DNA from: VRUE01 sp963814915
GTDB taxonomy: Bacteria > Actinomycetota > Thermoleophilia > Solirubrobacterales > 70-9
DNA length: 64,000 nt
Reading direction: 5' to 3'
Assembly (NCBI GenBank): GCA_963814915.1
Contig: CAWFEI010000014.1
Span: 67,714 to 131,713 of the forward strand
A program made the position numbers and the translations under genes. Shown here in pieces: positions 35,197 to 43,284 of this stretch (the first letter of the stretch is position 1; every line of letters begins with the position of its first letter). The notes below the pieces were generated by a model. It saw only the letters and a program-made list of their open reading frames with translations. It did not search any database and was not told the origin of the DNA.

Positions 35197-36573
35197 TTAG
35201 AGCACCTCTGGTTCTCCGCCAATCCAGACGACCTGGTCGCGGCCGGGGCCGACGCCCACGAGGCGGATAGGGACCCCGGCGAACTCGGCGATGAAGTCCA
35301 GGTAGGCGCGGGCCTCCGCAGGCAGGTCGGCCGCGTCGCGGCACGCGGTCAAATCGGCGTCGAAGCCCGGCAGCTCCTCGTACTCGGGCTCGGCCGAGTG
35401 GAGGATCGACTGGTGATACGGGAAGGTGTCGAAGATCGCGCCCTCGCGCGAGCGGTAGCGCACGGCGAGCCGCAGGGTCTCGAGGCCGCTGAGCACGTCG
35501 AGCTTGGTGATCGTCAGCGCGCTCATCGCGTTGAGGCGCACGGCGTAGCGCAGGGCGACCAGGTCCATCCAGCCGCAGCGCCGCTCGCGCCCGGTCGTCG
35601 TGCCGTACTCGTGACCGCGCTCGACCATGTGGCGGCCGACGTCATCGCCGAGCTCGGTCGGGAACGGCCCGGCGCCGACGCGCGTCGCGTAGGCCTTGGC
35701 CACCCCCCAGACCTGGTCGATGTCGGTCGGGCCGACGCCTGCGCCGACGGTCGCCGCGCCGGCGATCGGGTTGGAGGAGGTGACGAAGGGATAGGTCCCG
35801 TGGTCGAGGTCGAGCAGGGTCGCCTGCGCCCCCTCGAAGAGGACCGTGCGGCCATTGTCCAGCTCGTCCCAGCAGAGTCGCGCCGTGTCGGCGATGTGGG
35901 GCTCCAGCCGGTGGCCGTAGGCGGCGAAATCCTCGGTCATCGCGTGCAGGTCGAGGCGCGGGTCGGGCGCCTCGGCGACTGTCTGGTCCGCGCCCTGGTT
36001 GCCGCCCTCGCCGGCCTCCTTGCGCAGCTTGCGCCGCTGCACCGAGAGCTCGCGCAGCGCCTGCTGCTTGGGCTCCAGCGCCGCCATGATCTTCTTGCGG
36101 AGGATCTTCTCGTCGAGCAGGTCCTGCACGCGGATCCCCAGGCGCAGCGCCTTGTCGGCGTAGCAGGGGCCGATGCCGCGCCGCGTCGTCCCGATCGAGA
36201 GCTTGCCCAGCTTGACCTCGCCCGCCGTGTCGAGCAGCACGTGGTAGGGCATGATCAGGTGGGCGTTGGCGGAGATCCGCAGGTTGCCGACGTCGACGCC
36301 GCGGCGCTTCAGCCCGTCGATCTCGCCGAGCAGGATGCGCGGGTCGAGCACGACGCCGTTGCCGATCATGCAGAGCTTGTCCGGGTAGAGGATCCCCGAG
36401 GGGATCAGGTGGAACTTGAACTCCTCGCCTTCGCGGACGATCGTGTGGCCGGCGTTGTTGCCGCCCTGGTAGCGGACGATCGCCGCGGCGCGCTCGGCCA
36501 GCAGGTCGACGACCTTGCCCTTGCCCTCGTCGCCCCACTGGGCCCCGACTATGACAATCCCTGATCCGGACAT
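35197..36573 (-). CDS. purA: Adenylosuccinate synthetase
   Basis: Catalyses the first committed step from IMP to AMP (GTP + IMP + aspartate). 458 residues, slightly longer than the usual ~430 because of a charged insert around residues 160-195. Motifs: GDEGKGK in the P-loop, NNAGHT, TRRGIGP, and the active-site loop FEGAQATLLDLDHGTYP. ATG 36571-36573 gives the conserved start MSGSGIVIVGAQWGDEGKGK; the frame is open 57 nt further but not conserved. The upstream gap contains a large inverted repeat. Confidence 0.96.
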   Translation of the reverse strand: MSGSGIVIVGAQWGDEGKGKVVDLLAERAAAIVRYQGGNNAGHTIVREGEEFKFHLIPSGILYPDKLCMIGNGVVLDPRILLGEIDGLKRRGVDVGNLRISANAHLIMPYHVLLDTAGEVKLGKLSIGTTRRGIGPCYADKALRLGIRVQDLLDEKILRKKIMAALEPKQQALRELSVQRRKLRKEAGEGGNQGADQTVAEAPDPRLDLHAMTEDFAAYGHRLEPHIADTARLCWDELDNGRTVLFEGAQATLLDLDHGTYPFVTSSNPIAGAATVGAGVGPTDIDQVWGVAKAYATRVGAGPFPTELGDDVGRHMVERGHEYGTTTGRERRCGWMDLVALRYAVRLNAMSALTITKLDVLSGLETLRLAVRYRSREGAIFDTFPYHQSILHSAEPEYEELPGFDADLTACRDAADLPAEARAYLDFIAEFAGVPIRLVGVGPGRDQVVWIGGEPEVL

Positions 36574-36605
36574 ACGGCCGGAGATTGTGCCGGGTTGGTC
36601 GGCGC

Positions 36606-36720
36606 GGGGCCATCCCGGTAGGGGTTCCACTTAACTTTTTTGAAGATGCGGGGTTCGGCTGGCGCCCGAAATCAGTCGACAAAAAAGTACAAGACGTTTC
36701 ACCCCTACCGGGATGGCCCC
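36606..36720. repeat. Nested 115-bp inverted repeat upstream of purA
   Basis: Outer arms 36606-36625 and 36701-36720 are perfect 20-bp complements. Inside, ACTTTTTTG (near 36633-36641) is matched by CAAAAAAGT (near 36680-36688), forming a second stem, and the centre has TTCG/CGAA ends. It fills the whole gap between the loader gene stop (36721) and purA (36573), both on the minus strand. The T-rich inner arms could terminate transcription, but the double-stem layout is also like a small non-autonomous element or an RNA switch. Confidence 0.8.
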
Positions 36721-37455
36721 TCAGTAAGGGGCTCTCTCTTGGCGACGATCGCTGCCGAACAAGGCGACCTGCTCACAGGTCTCGGTCAGCCGCGAGACGG
36801 TGCGCGGCCCGATTTGCTCCTCGAGCTTGTCGACCGCAAGGTTCGTGGTCACCATGATCGAGCGTTCTTCTTCGTAGCGCTCGTTGACGAGGGAGTAGAG
36901 CTGCTCCAGTACCCAGTCGGAGCGTTTCTCGGCACCGAAATCATCGATGTGGAGAAGATCGACCGAGGTCAGGCGCTGGAAGAAGGCGCTGTACGAGTCT
37001 TCCCCGGGCTCCTCGTCGTAGGTTCGCCGGATTCGGGCGAGCAATTTCGGTAGTGAGTAGATTGCTACCGAGCGCCCCTGTGCCAGTGCTTCCTTGGAGA
37101 CGAGCATCGCGAGGGTCGTCTTGCCCGTGCCGGTGTCACCCGAGAACCAGAGTCCAAGGCCCTGCTCGAGTTTCGAGTCCAAGTTCTCGACGAATTCGTG
37201 CACTTTTTCGGCAGCGCCTCTGGTTTCCGAGCTACGAGCCATGTCGCTGACCGGGGGGCGGTCGAAGGAGACGCCGCGATAACGCGGTGGGATCGCCGAA
37301 GCTACGCCGCGCACACGGCCGCGCTTGAGCCGCTGCTCGCGGCACTCGCAGGGGCGGGCGACGTCTTCGGGGCCGAGGATCCAGCCGGATCCGTCGCATA
37401 CGCCCAGCGGGCAGGCCCGCTCGGCGAACGGTTCGTTGCGCGGGCGCGACGGCAT
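36721..37455 (-). CDS. DnaC/IstB-like ATP-binding protein (helicase loader)
   Basis: A 244-residue AAA+ protein. The N-terminus has a Cys-rich segment (CPLGVCDGSG and CECRE) that may bind zinc, followed by Walker A GDTGTGKTT (~residue 108) and Walker B LLHIDDFG. The start overlaps the dnaB stop (ATGA), so the two are co-translated; this strongly supports a DnaB-loading role. Many actinobacteria lack a recognisable DnaC/DnaI next to dnaB. Confidence 0.88.
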   Translation of the reverse strand: MPSRPRNEPFAERACPLGVCDGSGWILGPEDVARPCECREQRLKRGRVRGVASAIPPRYRGVSFDRPPVSDMARSSETRGAAEKVHEFVENLDSKLEQGLGLWFSGDTGTGKTTLAMLVSKEALAQGRSVAIYSLPKLLARIRRTYDEEPGEDSYSAFFQRLTSVDLLHIDDFGAEKRSDWVLEQLYSLVNERYEEERSIMVTTNLAVDKLEEQIGPRTVSRLTETCEQVALFGSDRRQERAPY

Positions 37456-40154
37456 CAGAACTCGGGCCCGGCGGGCGCCTCTTCGAGCGGCGGGCCTTCG
37501 CCGGCGGGCTGCTGGACCGGCTGCTCATGGCCGCTGTGGTCGGCGAATTTGGGGAAGCGGTCGAGGAAGACGAGCTTCGGCGCGCCGATCGGCCCGTTCC
37601 TATGCTTGGCGATGATCACGTCCGCGAGGCCGTCCGGCTCGTCTTCGGAGTCACGGTAGTAGTCCTCGCGATAGAGGAAGGCGACTAGGTCCGCGTCCTG
37701 CTCGATCGAGTTGTGGACGACGATATTGTCGGCGACGAAGTTGTGCAGGCCATCGACGGTGATGTCGAACACCTCCTCAACCCCATCGGGCTCGATCGAG
37801 ACGATCGGGTCCCAGTAGGCGTCGCCCAGGGCCAGGTCGACGAGCTCCTCGCAGCGCACGGCTGAGGCCACTCGCATCGCTCTCTCTCTCCCTAGGCCCG
37901 TCCGGTAGAGGGCGGATCCGCAGTATCGGGTGTCGATTGCCGCCTGCATTTCCCGAGCGGTGATTCCGGCCTCATGCATGGCGGGGACGACGAGGTCTCG
38001 CCAGGCGCCTTTCGGAATCAGATCGCGATTCGGGTTGCGGGCTCGTCCATCGAGGTGCTCCAGAATCGCGCTGGCGTTGCGGCGCTTGTCGGCCCCGAGC
38101 GCCCCCACGACCTCGAGGAACCGCACGAGGTCCGGGCCGCCGCTGACGGTCACATGGAACTGCGGCCTCCCTTTCGAGGGATTTGCGTGACGGCTGACCC
38201 GGGCGTTGATGGCAAGCCGGAGCAGCAGGGTCTGGACATCGTCGGCAAGGCGGCGGCTGCTCGTCGAGTAGTAGACGTTGACAGCACTCCGCCGGCCGCC
38301 CAACCACACACATCCATCGGTCGCCCAGAGATGTCGGAGGAAGGTCGCGATCGCCCAGTTGGGTTGGGCCAGGACCACATCTGGCACGCGCTTCTCGTGA
38401 GAGCGCAGCCCGAAGACGCCGAGGTCGTCCAGCCAGGCGGCGATCGGGTTGCGCTTTCCACGGGTGAGTCGTTCGGCAGTGGCCAGGTAGACCTGAAACC
38501 AGCGTCGCTCGCGCTTGACCCGAGGTCGGACCTGTCTGCCGAATACTCGGAGCGAGAGGTCCGCCACGATGCTTGCCAGCCGGCGCTCGTTGCTCGTGTA
38601 CTGGATGGCATGACGGGGGAGAGTGCAGCCGTCGCCGATCAGATGACCGAGCAGGGCAAGTTCGTCTTCGCTCATCGTCGGCGTTGCCACCTCGGGCAGA
38701 GATCCGGGGACTGCGATCGGGTCCCCGGCGTTCAGCTCATCCAGGCGCCGCCAACCGGAAATCGTCAGGAACTTGTGGTTGCCGGTGGCGCGGATCGTGC
38801 GGCCGAGGCGAGTCGTGAGCCGGAATGCCTGCTTGTGGCCGGTCGAGAAGGCACCGGTGGCGAGGGCTGGGCGCAGCTTCCAGGTCTCCGTATCCATCGC
38901 CAGAACTTCGAAATTCGCCTGCCCGGCGAGCTCACGGATCGGGCGCCGGACACCCTCATGGGGAAGGTAGACGAGCGAATCGCCTGTCAGGCAGCCCGAC
39001 TCGCGCAGGTCGGAGAGCATCGGCTTCGCCGGGGTGCGCTGCTCCGGGGCGCGGGAGAGCTGGGAGATCGCCAGCACCGGGACCTCGAGCTCGCGGGCGA
39101 GGATCTTCAGCCCGCGGCTCATCTGGCCGACCTGCTCGACCCGGTTGGCGCGCAGGTCGTCGGCGCGCATCAGCTGCAGGTAGTCGACGATGACCAGTCC
39201 GAGGCCTCCCTGCTCCTGCGTCTGGGCGTGCAGCCGCCGCGCCTTTGCGCGCAGGTCGAGCAGGCCGAGGTCGGAGGAGTCGTCGAACCACAACGGCGCT
39301 TCCTCGAGCTCGTTGCAGGCCCGCACGACCTTCGGCCAGTCTTTCTGGGCCACCTGGCCCTTGCGCAGCTTGTCGCCGGAGATCCGCGCCCGGCAGGCGA
39401 TGAAGCGCTGCGCCAGCTCGACCTCGGACATCTCCAGGGAGAAGAAGGCGACCGGCAGCCCCCGCTTGACCGCGACGTTCTCGGCGATGTTGGCGACGAT
39501 CGCGCTCTTGCCCATCGCCGGCCGTGCGGCGACGATGATCAGGTTGCCGGGTTGGAAACCGCCAGTGATCGCGTCGATGTCGCGGAAGCCCGATGGGGTC
39601 CCGGTCATCTCGAGCTCGCCGGTGGAGAGCTTCTCGAGCCGGTCGACCTCGTCGTGGAGAATCTCCGAGAGCATGCGGAAGTCGCTCGCCTGCTCTTTGT
39701 GGGCGACTTCGAAAAGCAGCCGCTCGGCCCGCTCGGAGAGCTCGCGCGGTTCGCCCTCGCGCTCGTGGACCCAGCCCTGGATCTCCTGGCCGGCGCCGAG
39801 CAGCCGTCGCAGCAGCGAGTTCTGTTGGACGATCTCCGCGTAGTGCTTGGCGTTGCCGGCCGCCGGGACCTTTGCCGCCAGCTCGGAGACGTAGTGCTTG
39901 CCGCCCGCCTCCTCGATCGCATTGCGCTGCACCAGCGCCTCGCCGACGCTGAGCTCGTCGACCGGCGCCGACGCGGCGTAGAGGTCGTGCACGGAGCGGA
40001 AGATCGCCGCGTGCTTCTCCAGGTAGAAGTCCTCGGCGTTGAGCTTGACCTCGTCGATCACCCTGGTCAGCGCCGCATCGGAGACGAGCATCGAGCCGAG
40101 CACCGATTCCTCGGCCTCGATGTTCTGGGGCGGGACGTGGGTCGCGGAAGCCAT
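37455..40154 (-). CDS. dnaB: Replicative DNA helicase DnaB containing an intein
   Basis: The reading frame encodes 899 residues, of which 428 are an intein; the spliced helicase is ~471 residues, normal for DnaB. The N-terminal DnaB domain (PPQNIEAEESVLGSML) is followed by the RecA-like core with Walker A ARPAMGKSA, FFSLEMS and VDYLQLM. The intein interrupts DLRESG / SIEQDADLV, just before the DnaB motif that contacts nucleotide and DNA. Start ATG 40152-40154 (MASATHVPPQN). Upstream on the same strand are rpsF-ssb-rpsR-rplI, a common ribosome/replication gene neighbourhood. Confidence 0.96.
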   Translation of the reverse strand: MASATHVPPQNIEAEESVLGSMLVSDAALTRVIDEVKLNAEDFYLEKHAAIFRSVHDLYAASAPVDELSVGEALVQRNAIEEAGGKHYVSELAAKVPAAGNAKHYAEIVQQNSLLRRLLGAGQEIQGWVHEREGEPRELSERAERLLFEVAHKEQASDFRMLSEILHDEVDRLEKLSTGELEMTGTPSGFRDIDAITGGFQPGNLIIVAARPAMGKSAIVANIAENVAVKRGLPVAFFSLEMSEVELAQRFIACRARISGDKLRKGQVAQKDWPKVVRACNELEEAPLWFDDSSDLGLLDLRAKARRLHAQTQEQGGLGLVIVDYLQLMRADDLRANRVEQVGQMSRGLKILARELEVPVLAISQLSRAPEQRTPAKPMLSDLRESGCLTGDSLVYLPHEGVRRPIRELAGQANFEVLAMDTETWKLRPALATGAFSTGHKQAFRLTTRLGRTIRATGNHKFLTISGWRRLDELNAGDPIAVPGSLPEVATPTMSEDELALLGHLIGDGCTLPRHAIQYTSNERRLASIVADLSLRVFGRQVRPRVKRERRWFQVYLATAERLTRGKRNPIAAWLDDLGVFGLRSHEKRVPDVVLAQPNWAIATFLRHLWATDGCVWLGGRRSAVNVYYSTSSRRLADDVQTLLLRLAINARVSRHANPSKGRPQFHVTVSGGPDLVRFLEVVGALGADKRRNASAILEHLDGRARNPNRDLIPKGAWRDLVVPAMHEAGITAREMQAAIDTRYCGSALYRTGLGRERAMRVASAVRCEELVDLALGDAYWDPIVSIEPDGVEEVFDITVDGLHNFVADNIVVHNSIEQDADLVAFLYREDYYRDSEDEPDGLADVIIAKHRNGPIGAPKLVFLDRFPKFADHSGHEQPVQQPAGEGPPLEEAPAGPEF
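37710..38993 (-). other. DnaB intein with LAGLIDADG homing endonuclease
   Basis: A 428-residue in-frame intein. It starts with Cys1 in CLTGDSLVYLPHEG and ends VVHN, followed by Ser as the +1 nucleophile; block B is visible as GNHKFLTISG. Two LAGLIDADG-type motifs, LLGHLIGDG and LRHLWATDG, mark a homing endonuclease between the splicing halves. The insertion point SG/SIEQD is the one used by the Synechocystis DnaB intein. All splicing residues look intact, so it should be active. Confidence 0.95.
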
Positions 40155-40201
40155 CCAGCTAAGAAACCACACCGACAGGCGGCGCGCGGTCGAAGATGCC
40201 G

Positions 40202-40849
40202 CTATTTAGGCTGCGGGATCTCTCCCGCCGCCTCCTGTCGTCGCTCACCGCGCCGCAGCATCCGCTGGGTCAGGATCGCGATGCTGAGGATCGCCGTCGC
40301 GCCGAGGCTGAGCTGCACGCTGAGCAGTCCCTCACGGCTCCAGTAGACGTCGCGCAGGTCGAGCAGCAGCGCCGCCTCGTCGAAGGTCAGCCCCATGCCG
40401 GCGCCCATCGGGATCGCCAGCCGGTCCTCGATCGCGTCGTCGTCGATCAGCAGCGCCGCGGTGCCGGAGCCGAAGGCGAGCAGGATCCCGGGCACGAAGT
40501 GGTGGATGTGGCGGCCGCCGACGCTGACGTTGCGGAACGGCCCCCAATCGTCGCGGATCCCCCAGGTCGAGATCCGCACGACGGCGAAGGCGCCGAGGAA
40601 GCCGGCCAGCAGGTTGAAGAGGACCGTTTCGCTGCGCGGCGTCGCTTCGTAGCCGCTGCGTGCGACGCCGACCGTGTCGAGCGCCGCCGCGGGAGCCGCT
40701 TCGACGAGCGGCTCGCCCTCGTCGCGCTCGTGCCGGCGGCGGCGCAGCATGCGGCCGAACTGACCCGCGATCACCACCCCGGCGCCCGCGAGCGAGACCG
40801 CCGCCAGCCCGACGGTCGCCCGCTCCGAGCGCGCCCAGCTGAGTTGCAG
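40202..40849 (-). CDS. Conserved integral membrane protein, possible CTG start
   Basis: Encodes a ~215-residue membrane protein with about four helices and conserved-looking loops (GGRHIHHFVPGILLAFGSG, DEAALLLDLRDVYW). The first standard start is GTG 40775-40777, but that cuts through an otherwise complete first helix (TVGLAAVSLAGAGVVIAGQF). A CTG at 40847-40849 has GAGGAG 9 nt upstream and would restore the helix, so I extend to it. It begins 3 bp past the rplI stop on the same strand. Function unknown. Confidence 0.6.
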   Translation of the reverse strand: MQLSWARSERATVGLAAVSLAGAGVVIAGQFGRMLRRRRHERDEGEPLVEAAPAAALDTVGVARSGYEATPRSETVLFNLLAGFLGAFAVVRISTWGIRDDWGPFRNVSVGGRHIHHFVPGILLAFGSGTAALLIDDDAIEDRLAIPMGAGMGLTFDEAALLLDLRDVYWSREGLLSVQLSLGATAILSIAILTQRMLRRGERRQEAAGEIPQPK

Positions 40850-40852
40850 CTT

Positions 40853-41305
40853 CTAGCTCTCCTCGGCGACGATCGTCTTCACCGCGGCTACGCTGCCGTC
40901 GGCGAGCTCGATCTCGACCATGTGGGTGCCGATCTCGCGGATCGGCTGCTCGAGGCGGACTTTGCGTTTGTCGATGCGAAGGTCGCGCGCCTCGCGGATC
41001 GCGTCGACGATCTCCTTGGGGCCCACCGAGCCGAACAGCTTGCCGCCGTCGTCGGCGCGCTGCTGGATCGTCAGCACGGTCTTGGAGAGCAGCGAGGCCG
41101 CCTGCTCTTCGCGTTCGGCCCGCAGCTGCGCGGCCTTTTCAGCCGCGGCCTGGCGCTGTTGGGCCTGCTCGAGCGCGCCCGCGGTGGCGGGGGCGGCGAG
41201 CTTGCGCGGGATCAGGTAATTGCGCAGGTACCCGGGAGCGACGTCGATCGGTTCGCCGCGCTGACCGAGGCTCTCGACGTCCTCGAGCAGGATCGCCTGC
41301 GTCAT
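40853..41305 (-). CDS. rplI: 50S ribosomal protein L9
   Basis: A 150-residue ribosomal protein: N-terminal L9 domain (ILLEDVESLGQRGEPIDVAPGYLRNYLIPR), a charged linker helix and a C-terminal domain ending in TIVAEES. ATG 41303-41305 overlaps the rpsR stop (ATGA) and is preferred to an upstream TTG. Binds 23S rRNA at the base of the L1 stalk. Part of the rpsF-ssb-rpsR-rplI operon. Confidence 0.96.
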   Translation of the reverse strand: MTQAILLEDVESLGQRGEPIDVAPGYLRNYLIPRKLAAPATAGALEQAQQRQAAAEKAAQLRAEREEQAASLLSKTVLTIQQRADDGGKLFGSVGPKEIVDAIREARDLRIDKRKVRLEQPIREIGTHMVEIELADGSVAAVKTIVAEES

Positions 41306-41571
41306 CAACGCTCTCCGACGTAAGGCAGCAGGGCGATCTCGCGCGCCCGCTTCACCGCGACCGAGAGCTGTCGCTGATGCTTGCGCGAAAGCCCGGTCAC
41401 CCGCCGCCCGCGCGTCTTCCCCTTGTCGGAGAGGAAGCGGCGCAGCAGGTTGAGGTCCTTGTAGTCGACCGACTCGGAGTTGATCCGCGTGTATTTACGC
41501 GGCCTGACGCGGTCCGCGCCCCGCCGTCCCCGGCGCGGCGAATCTCCACTGTTTTCTCTTGCACGGGCCAT
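41305..41571 (-). CDS. rpsR: 30S ribosomal protein S18
   Basis: An 88-residue basic protein with the S18 core DYKDLNLLRRFLSDKGK, then RRVTGLSRKHQRQL and VKRAREIALLPY. The ATG at 41569-41571 is used because the upstream open frame overlaps ssb and is not conserved. S18 pairs with S6 (rpsF), encoded upstream, on the 30S platform. Confidence 0.96.
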   Translation of the reverse strand: MARARENSGDSPRRGRRGADRVRPRKYTRINSESVDYKDLNLLRRFLSDKGKTRGRRVTGLSRKHQRQLSVAVKRAREIALLPYVGER

Positions 41572-41591
41572 AGCGGCCCGCAATCCTACAG

Positions 41592-42065
41592 CTAGAAGGG
41601 AATGTCGTCGTCCCCGCCACCGCCGGCGCCCGCTCCGGCCGGCGCCGCGTCGTAGTCGGAGGTGTCGGCAGGCGTGTCGCTCTGCGGGCTGAAGCCGCCG
41701 TTGCCGTTCCCGCCGCCACCGTCGCGCGAGCCGAGGAACTGGACCGAGTTGGCGACGATCTGCACCGCCTGGCGTTTGCCGCCGCCGTCTTTGGCCTCCC
41801 ACTCGCGCCAGTCGAGCCGCCCTTCGATCGCGACCGGGCGGCCCTTGGAGAGGTAGTTGGCGCAGTTCTCGCCCTGCGCCCCCCAGACCGTGACGTTGAA
41901 GTAATTGGGCTTGTCGACCCATTCGCCGGTCGAGCCGTCCTTACGGCGGCTGTTGACCGCCACGCGCAGCTCGCAGACCGCCGTGCCGCTGCCCAGATGG
42001 CGCAGTTCTGGGTCCTGGGTCAGGTTCCCGGTGATGACCACCACGTTGATGTTCGAAGCCGCCAC
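41592..42065 (-). CDS. ssb: Single-stranded DNA-binding protein
   Basis: A 157-residue OB-fold protein: VITGNLTQDPELRHLGSG, then VWGAQGENCANYLSKGRPVAIEGRLDWREW. The Gly/Asn-rich disordered linker ends in the acidic tip GDDDIPF that recruits partner proteins. GTG 42063-42065 is favoured over a GTG 9 nt upstream because it has GAGGAG at normal spacing. Likely primary replication SSB, given its neighbours. Confidence 0.95.
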   Translation of the reverse strand: MAASNINVVVITGNLTQDPELRHLGSGTAVCELRVAVNSRRKDGSTGEWVDKPNYFNVTVWGAQGENCANYLSKGRPVAIEGRLDWREWEAKDGGGKRQAVQIVANSVQFLGSRDGGGGNGNGGFSPQSDTPADTSDYDAAPAGAGAGGGGDDDIPF

Positions 42066-42161
42066 GGCTCTCACTCCTCAAGATCGTTTATCGAGACACC
42101 AGTCTAAGAGCGCAGGCGGCGCAACTCTCCCCCCCGAAGCCGGAATCTGCGCGAAAAGGAG

Positions 42162-42752
42162 CTAGGCGGCGGAATCGCCGGGCTCGCCGTCGGCCGGGGC
42201 CTCGGCGGCCTCCGGCTCGGGCGCGGCGGCCTCGGCCTCAGGGACCTCGGCCGGGGCCTCCGGCTCCGCGGCCGGGGCGGGCTGCGCCTCGGCGGGCGGG
42301 TCGGCTACGGCGGTGGGAGCGGCGGCCTCGGCAGGCGCGGCGGCCGGAGTGGCGGGAGCGGCTTGCGCCGCGGGCGCCGGAGGAGCATCCTGGCTGGGCC
42401 GCTCGCGTGACGCGCCGGGCCCCGGGGCGCTGCCCGACGGCGGGACCATCGTCGGCGTGCCGGCGTCGACTTTGAAGATGCGGAAGCGCAGCACGCCGTC
42501 GGCGATCTTGAGGTTGTGGTCGAGTTGCTCGAGCAACTCGGTCGGCGCCTCGAAGCGGAACCAGCGGTAGTCGGCCTCCGTGCGCCGGGCGATTTCGTAG
42601 GCCATCTTGCGCAGGCCCCAGACGTTCTCCTGCTTCAGCGTCCCGGCCGCGTCGATCTGGGCTTTCGCCTCTTTGGCGACAGCATCGCGGGCCGGGGCGT
42701 CCTGCCCCGGGTCCAACATCAGGACCAGCTCGTATTCACGTTGCGCGGCCAA
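42162..42752 (-). CDS. rpsF: 30S ribosomal protein S6 with long acidic C-terminal extension
   Basis: The first ~98 residues are S6 (REYELVLMLDPG, NVWGLRKMAYEI, ADYRWFRFEAPTELLEQLD). They are followed by ~98 residues of Ala/Pro/Glu low complexity, doubling the usual size. The start is TTG 42750-42752. Head of the rpsF-ssb-rpsR-rplI-dnaB group. The tail is probably disordered; the frame and codon bias remain consistent to the stop, so it is likely real rather than read-through. Confidence 0.93.
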   Translation of the reverse strand: MAAQREYELVLMLDPGQDAPARDAVAKEAKAQIDAAGTLKQENVWGLRKMAYEIARRTEADYRWFRFEAPTELLEQLDHNLKIADGVLRFRIFKVDAGTPTMVPPSGSAPGPGASRERPSQDAPPAPAAQAAPATPAAAPAEAAAPTAVADPPAEAQPAPAAEPEAPAEVPEAEAAAPEPEAAEAPADGEPGDSAA

Positions 42753-42777
42753 AGCGGCGTCGGACTATAGCGGCGCG

Positions 42778-43248
42778 CTAGTGAGGTGCGAACTCGGACG
42801 AGCCATCGTCGGGTGGCGCCGGGGTCGTTGGTGGGGGTTCGGGCGGGGGCGGATTCGGTGGAGGCGCTGCCGGGACGGGGGCTGTGGTGGGCGGATCCTG
42901 TCGCGAAGTGGCGGGCGGGTCCTGTCGTCGGGGGTGCATGCCCTTCTTGGCCTGCGACCTTCTCCGGGCAGAGGGACGATGCCCTCGGCGGGATTTGGCC
43001 TTGCCCTCCGAAGGCTCCGCCCTGCGAACGACATCCACCCCCGTCGCCACCCGCCCGAGGCGTCTTTTCAGCGGAAGCTCCTTCGCTTTCGCCGGGGCGG
43101 TCACGACTTGCGGCAATCCCACGTCAGCCGGAAGCGGCGCAGGTGGCGGCGGCCGCAGGAGGGTTGGTAGAAGCTGGAAGAGGACGAGGCCGGCGAGCGG
43201 GACGGCGGCCACTTTGGCCACCGGCTTCCAGCGGACGCGGAGTCGCAT
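42778..43248 (-). CDS. Proline-rich membrane-anchored hypothetical protein
   Basis: A 156-residue protein with one N-terminal helix (VAKVAAVPLAGLVLFQLLPTL), a basic middle and a C-terminal region dominated by Pro, Thr and Ala that would extend into the cell wall. Two RQDPP-T repeats in the tail arise from a DNA-level repeat. Part of a structured inverted repeat (42912-43057) lies inside the gene. No recognised domain. Position before rpsF on the same strand suggests it could be the upstream gene of that operon. Confidence 0.55.
   Translation of the reverse strand: MRLRVRWKPVAKVAAVPLAGLVLFQLLPTLLRPPPPAPLPADVGLPQVVTAPAKAKELPLKRRLGRVATGVDVVRRAEPSEGKAKSRRGHRPSARRRSQAKKGMHPRRQDPPATSRQDPPTTAPVPAAPPPNPPPPEPPPTTPAPPDDGSSEFAPH
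42912..43057. repeat. Structured inverted repeat with conserved bulge, copy A
   Basis: Left arm CGGGCGGGT (42912-42920), CCTGT (42921-42925), then CG and CGGGGGTG to 42936. The right arm mirrors this at 43036-43057 with only CC opposite CCTGT. The same arms and the same asymmetric CCTGT/CC bulge occur at 55435-55514. Here the loop is ~99 nt and the element lies within the 3' half of the Pro-rich gene, contributing its repeated RQDPP codons. Confidence 0.65.
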
Positions 43249-43284
43249 GGGCTTCCAAGGGCTCAGCGGCCGAAACTCGCCCCC

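Noticed and set aside
37974..40346. 790-codon plus-strand frame opposite dnaB
   Set aside because: It is the complement of a clear intein-containing helicase; long antisense frames are expected at this GC content and it has no recognisable motifs.
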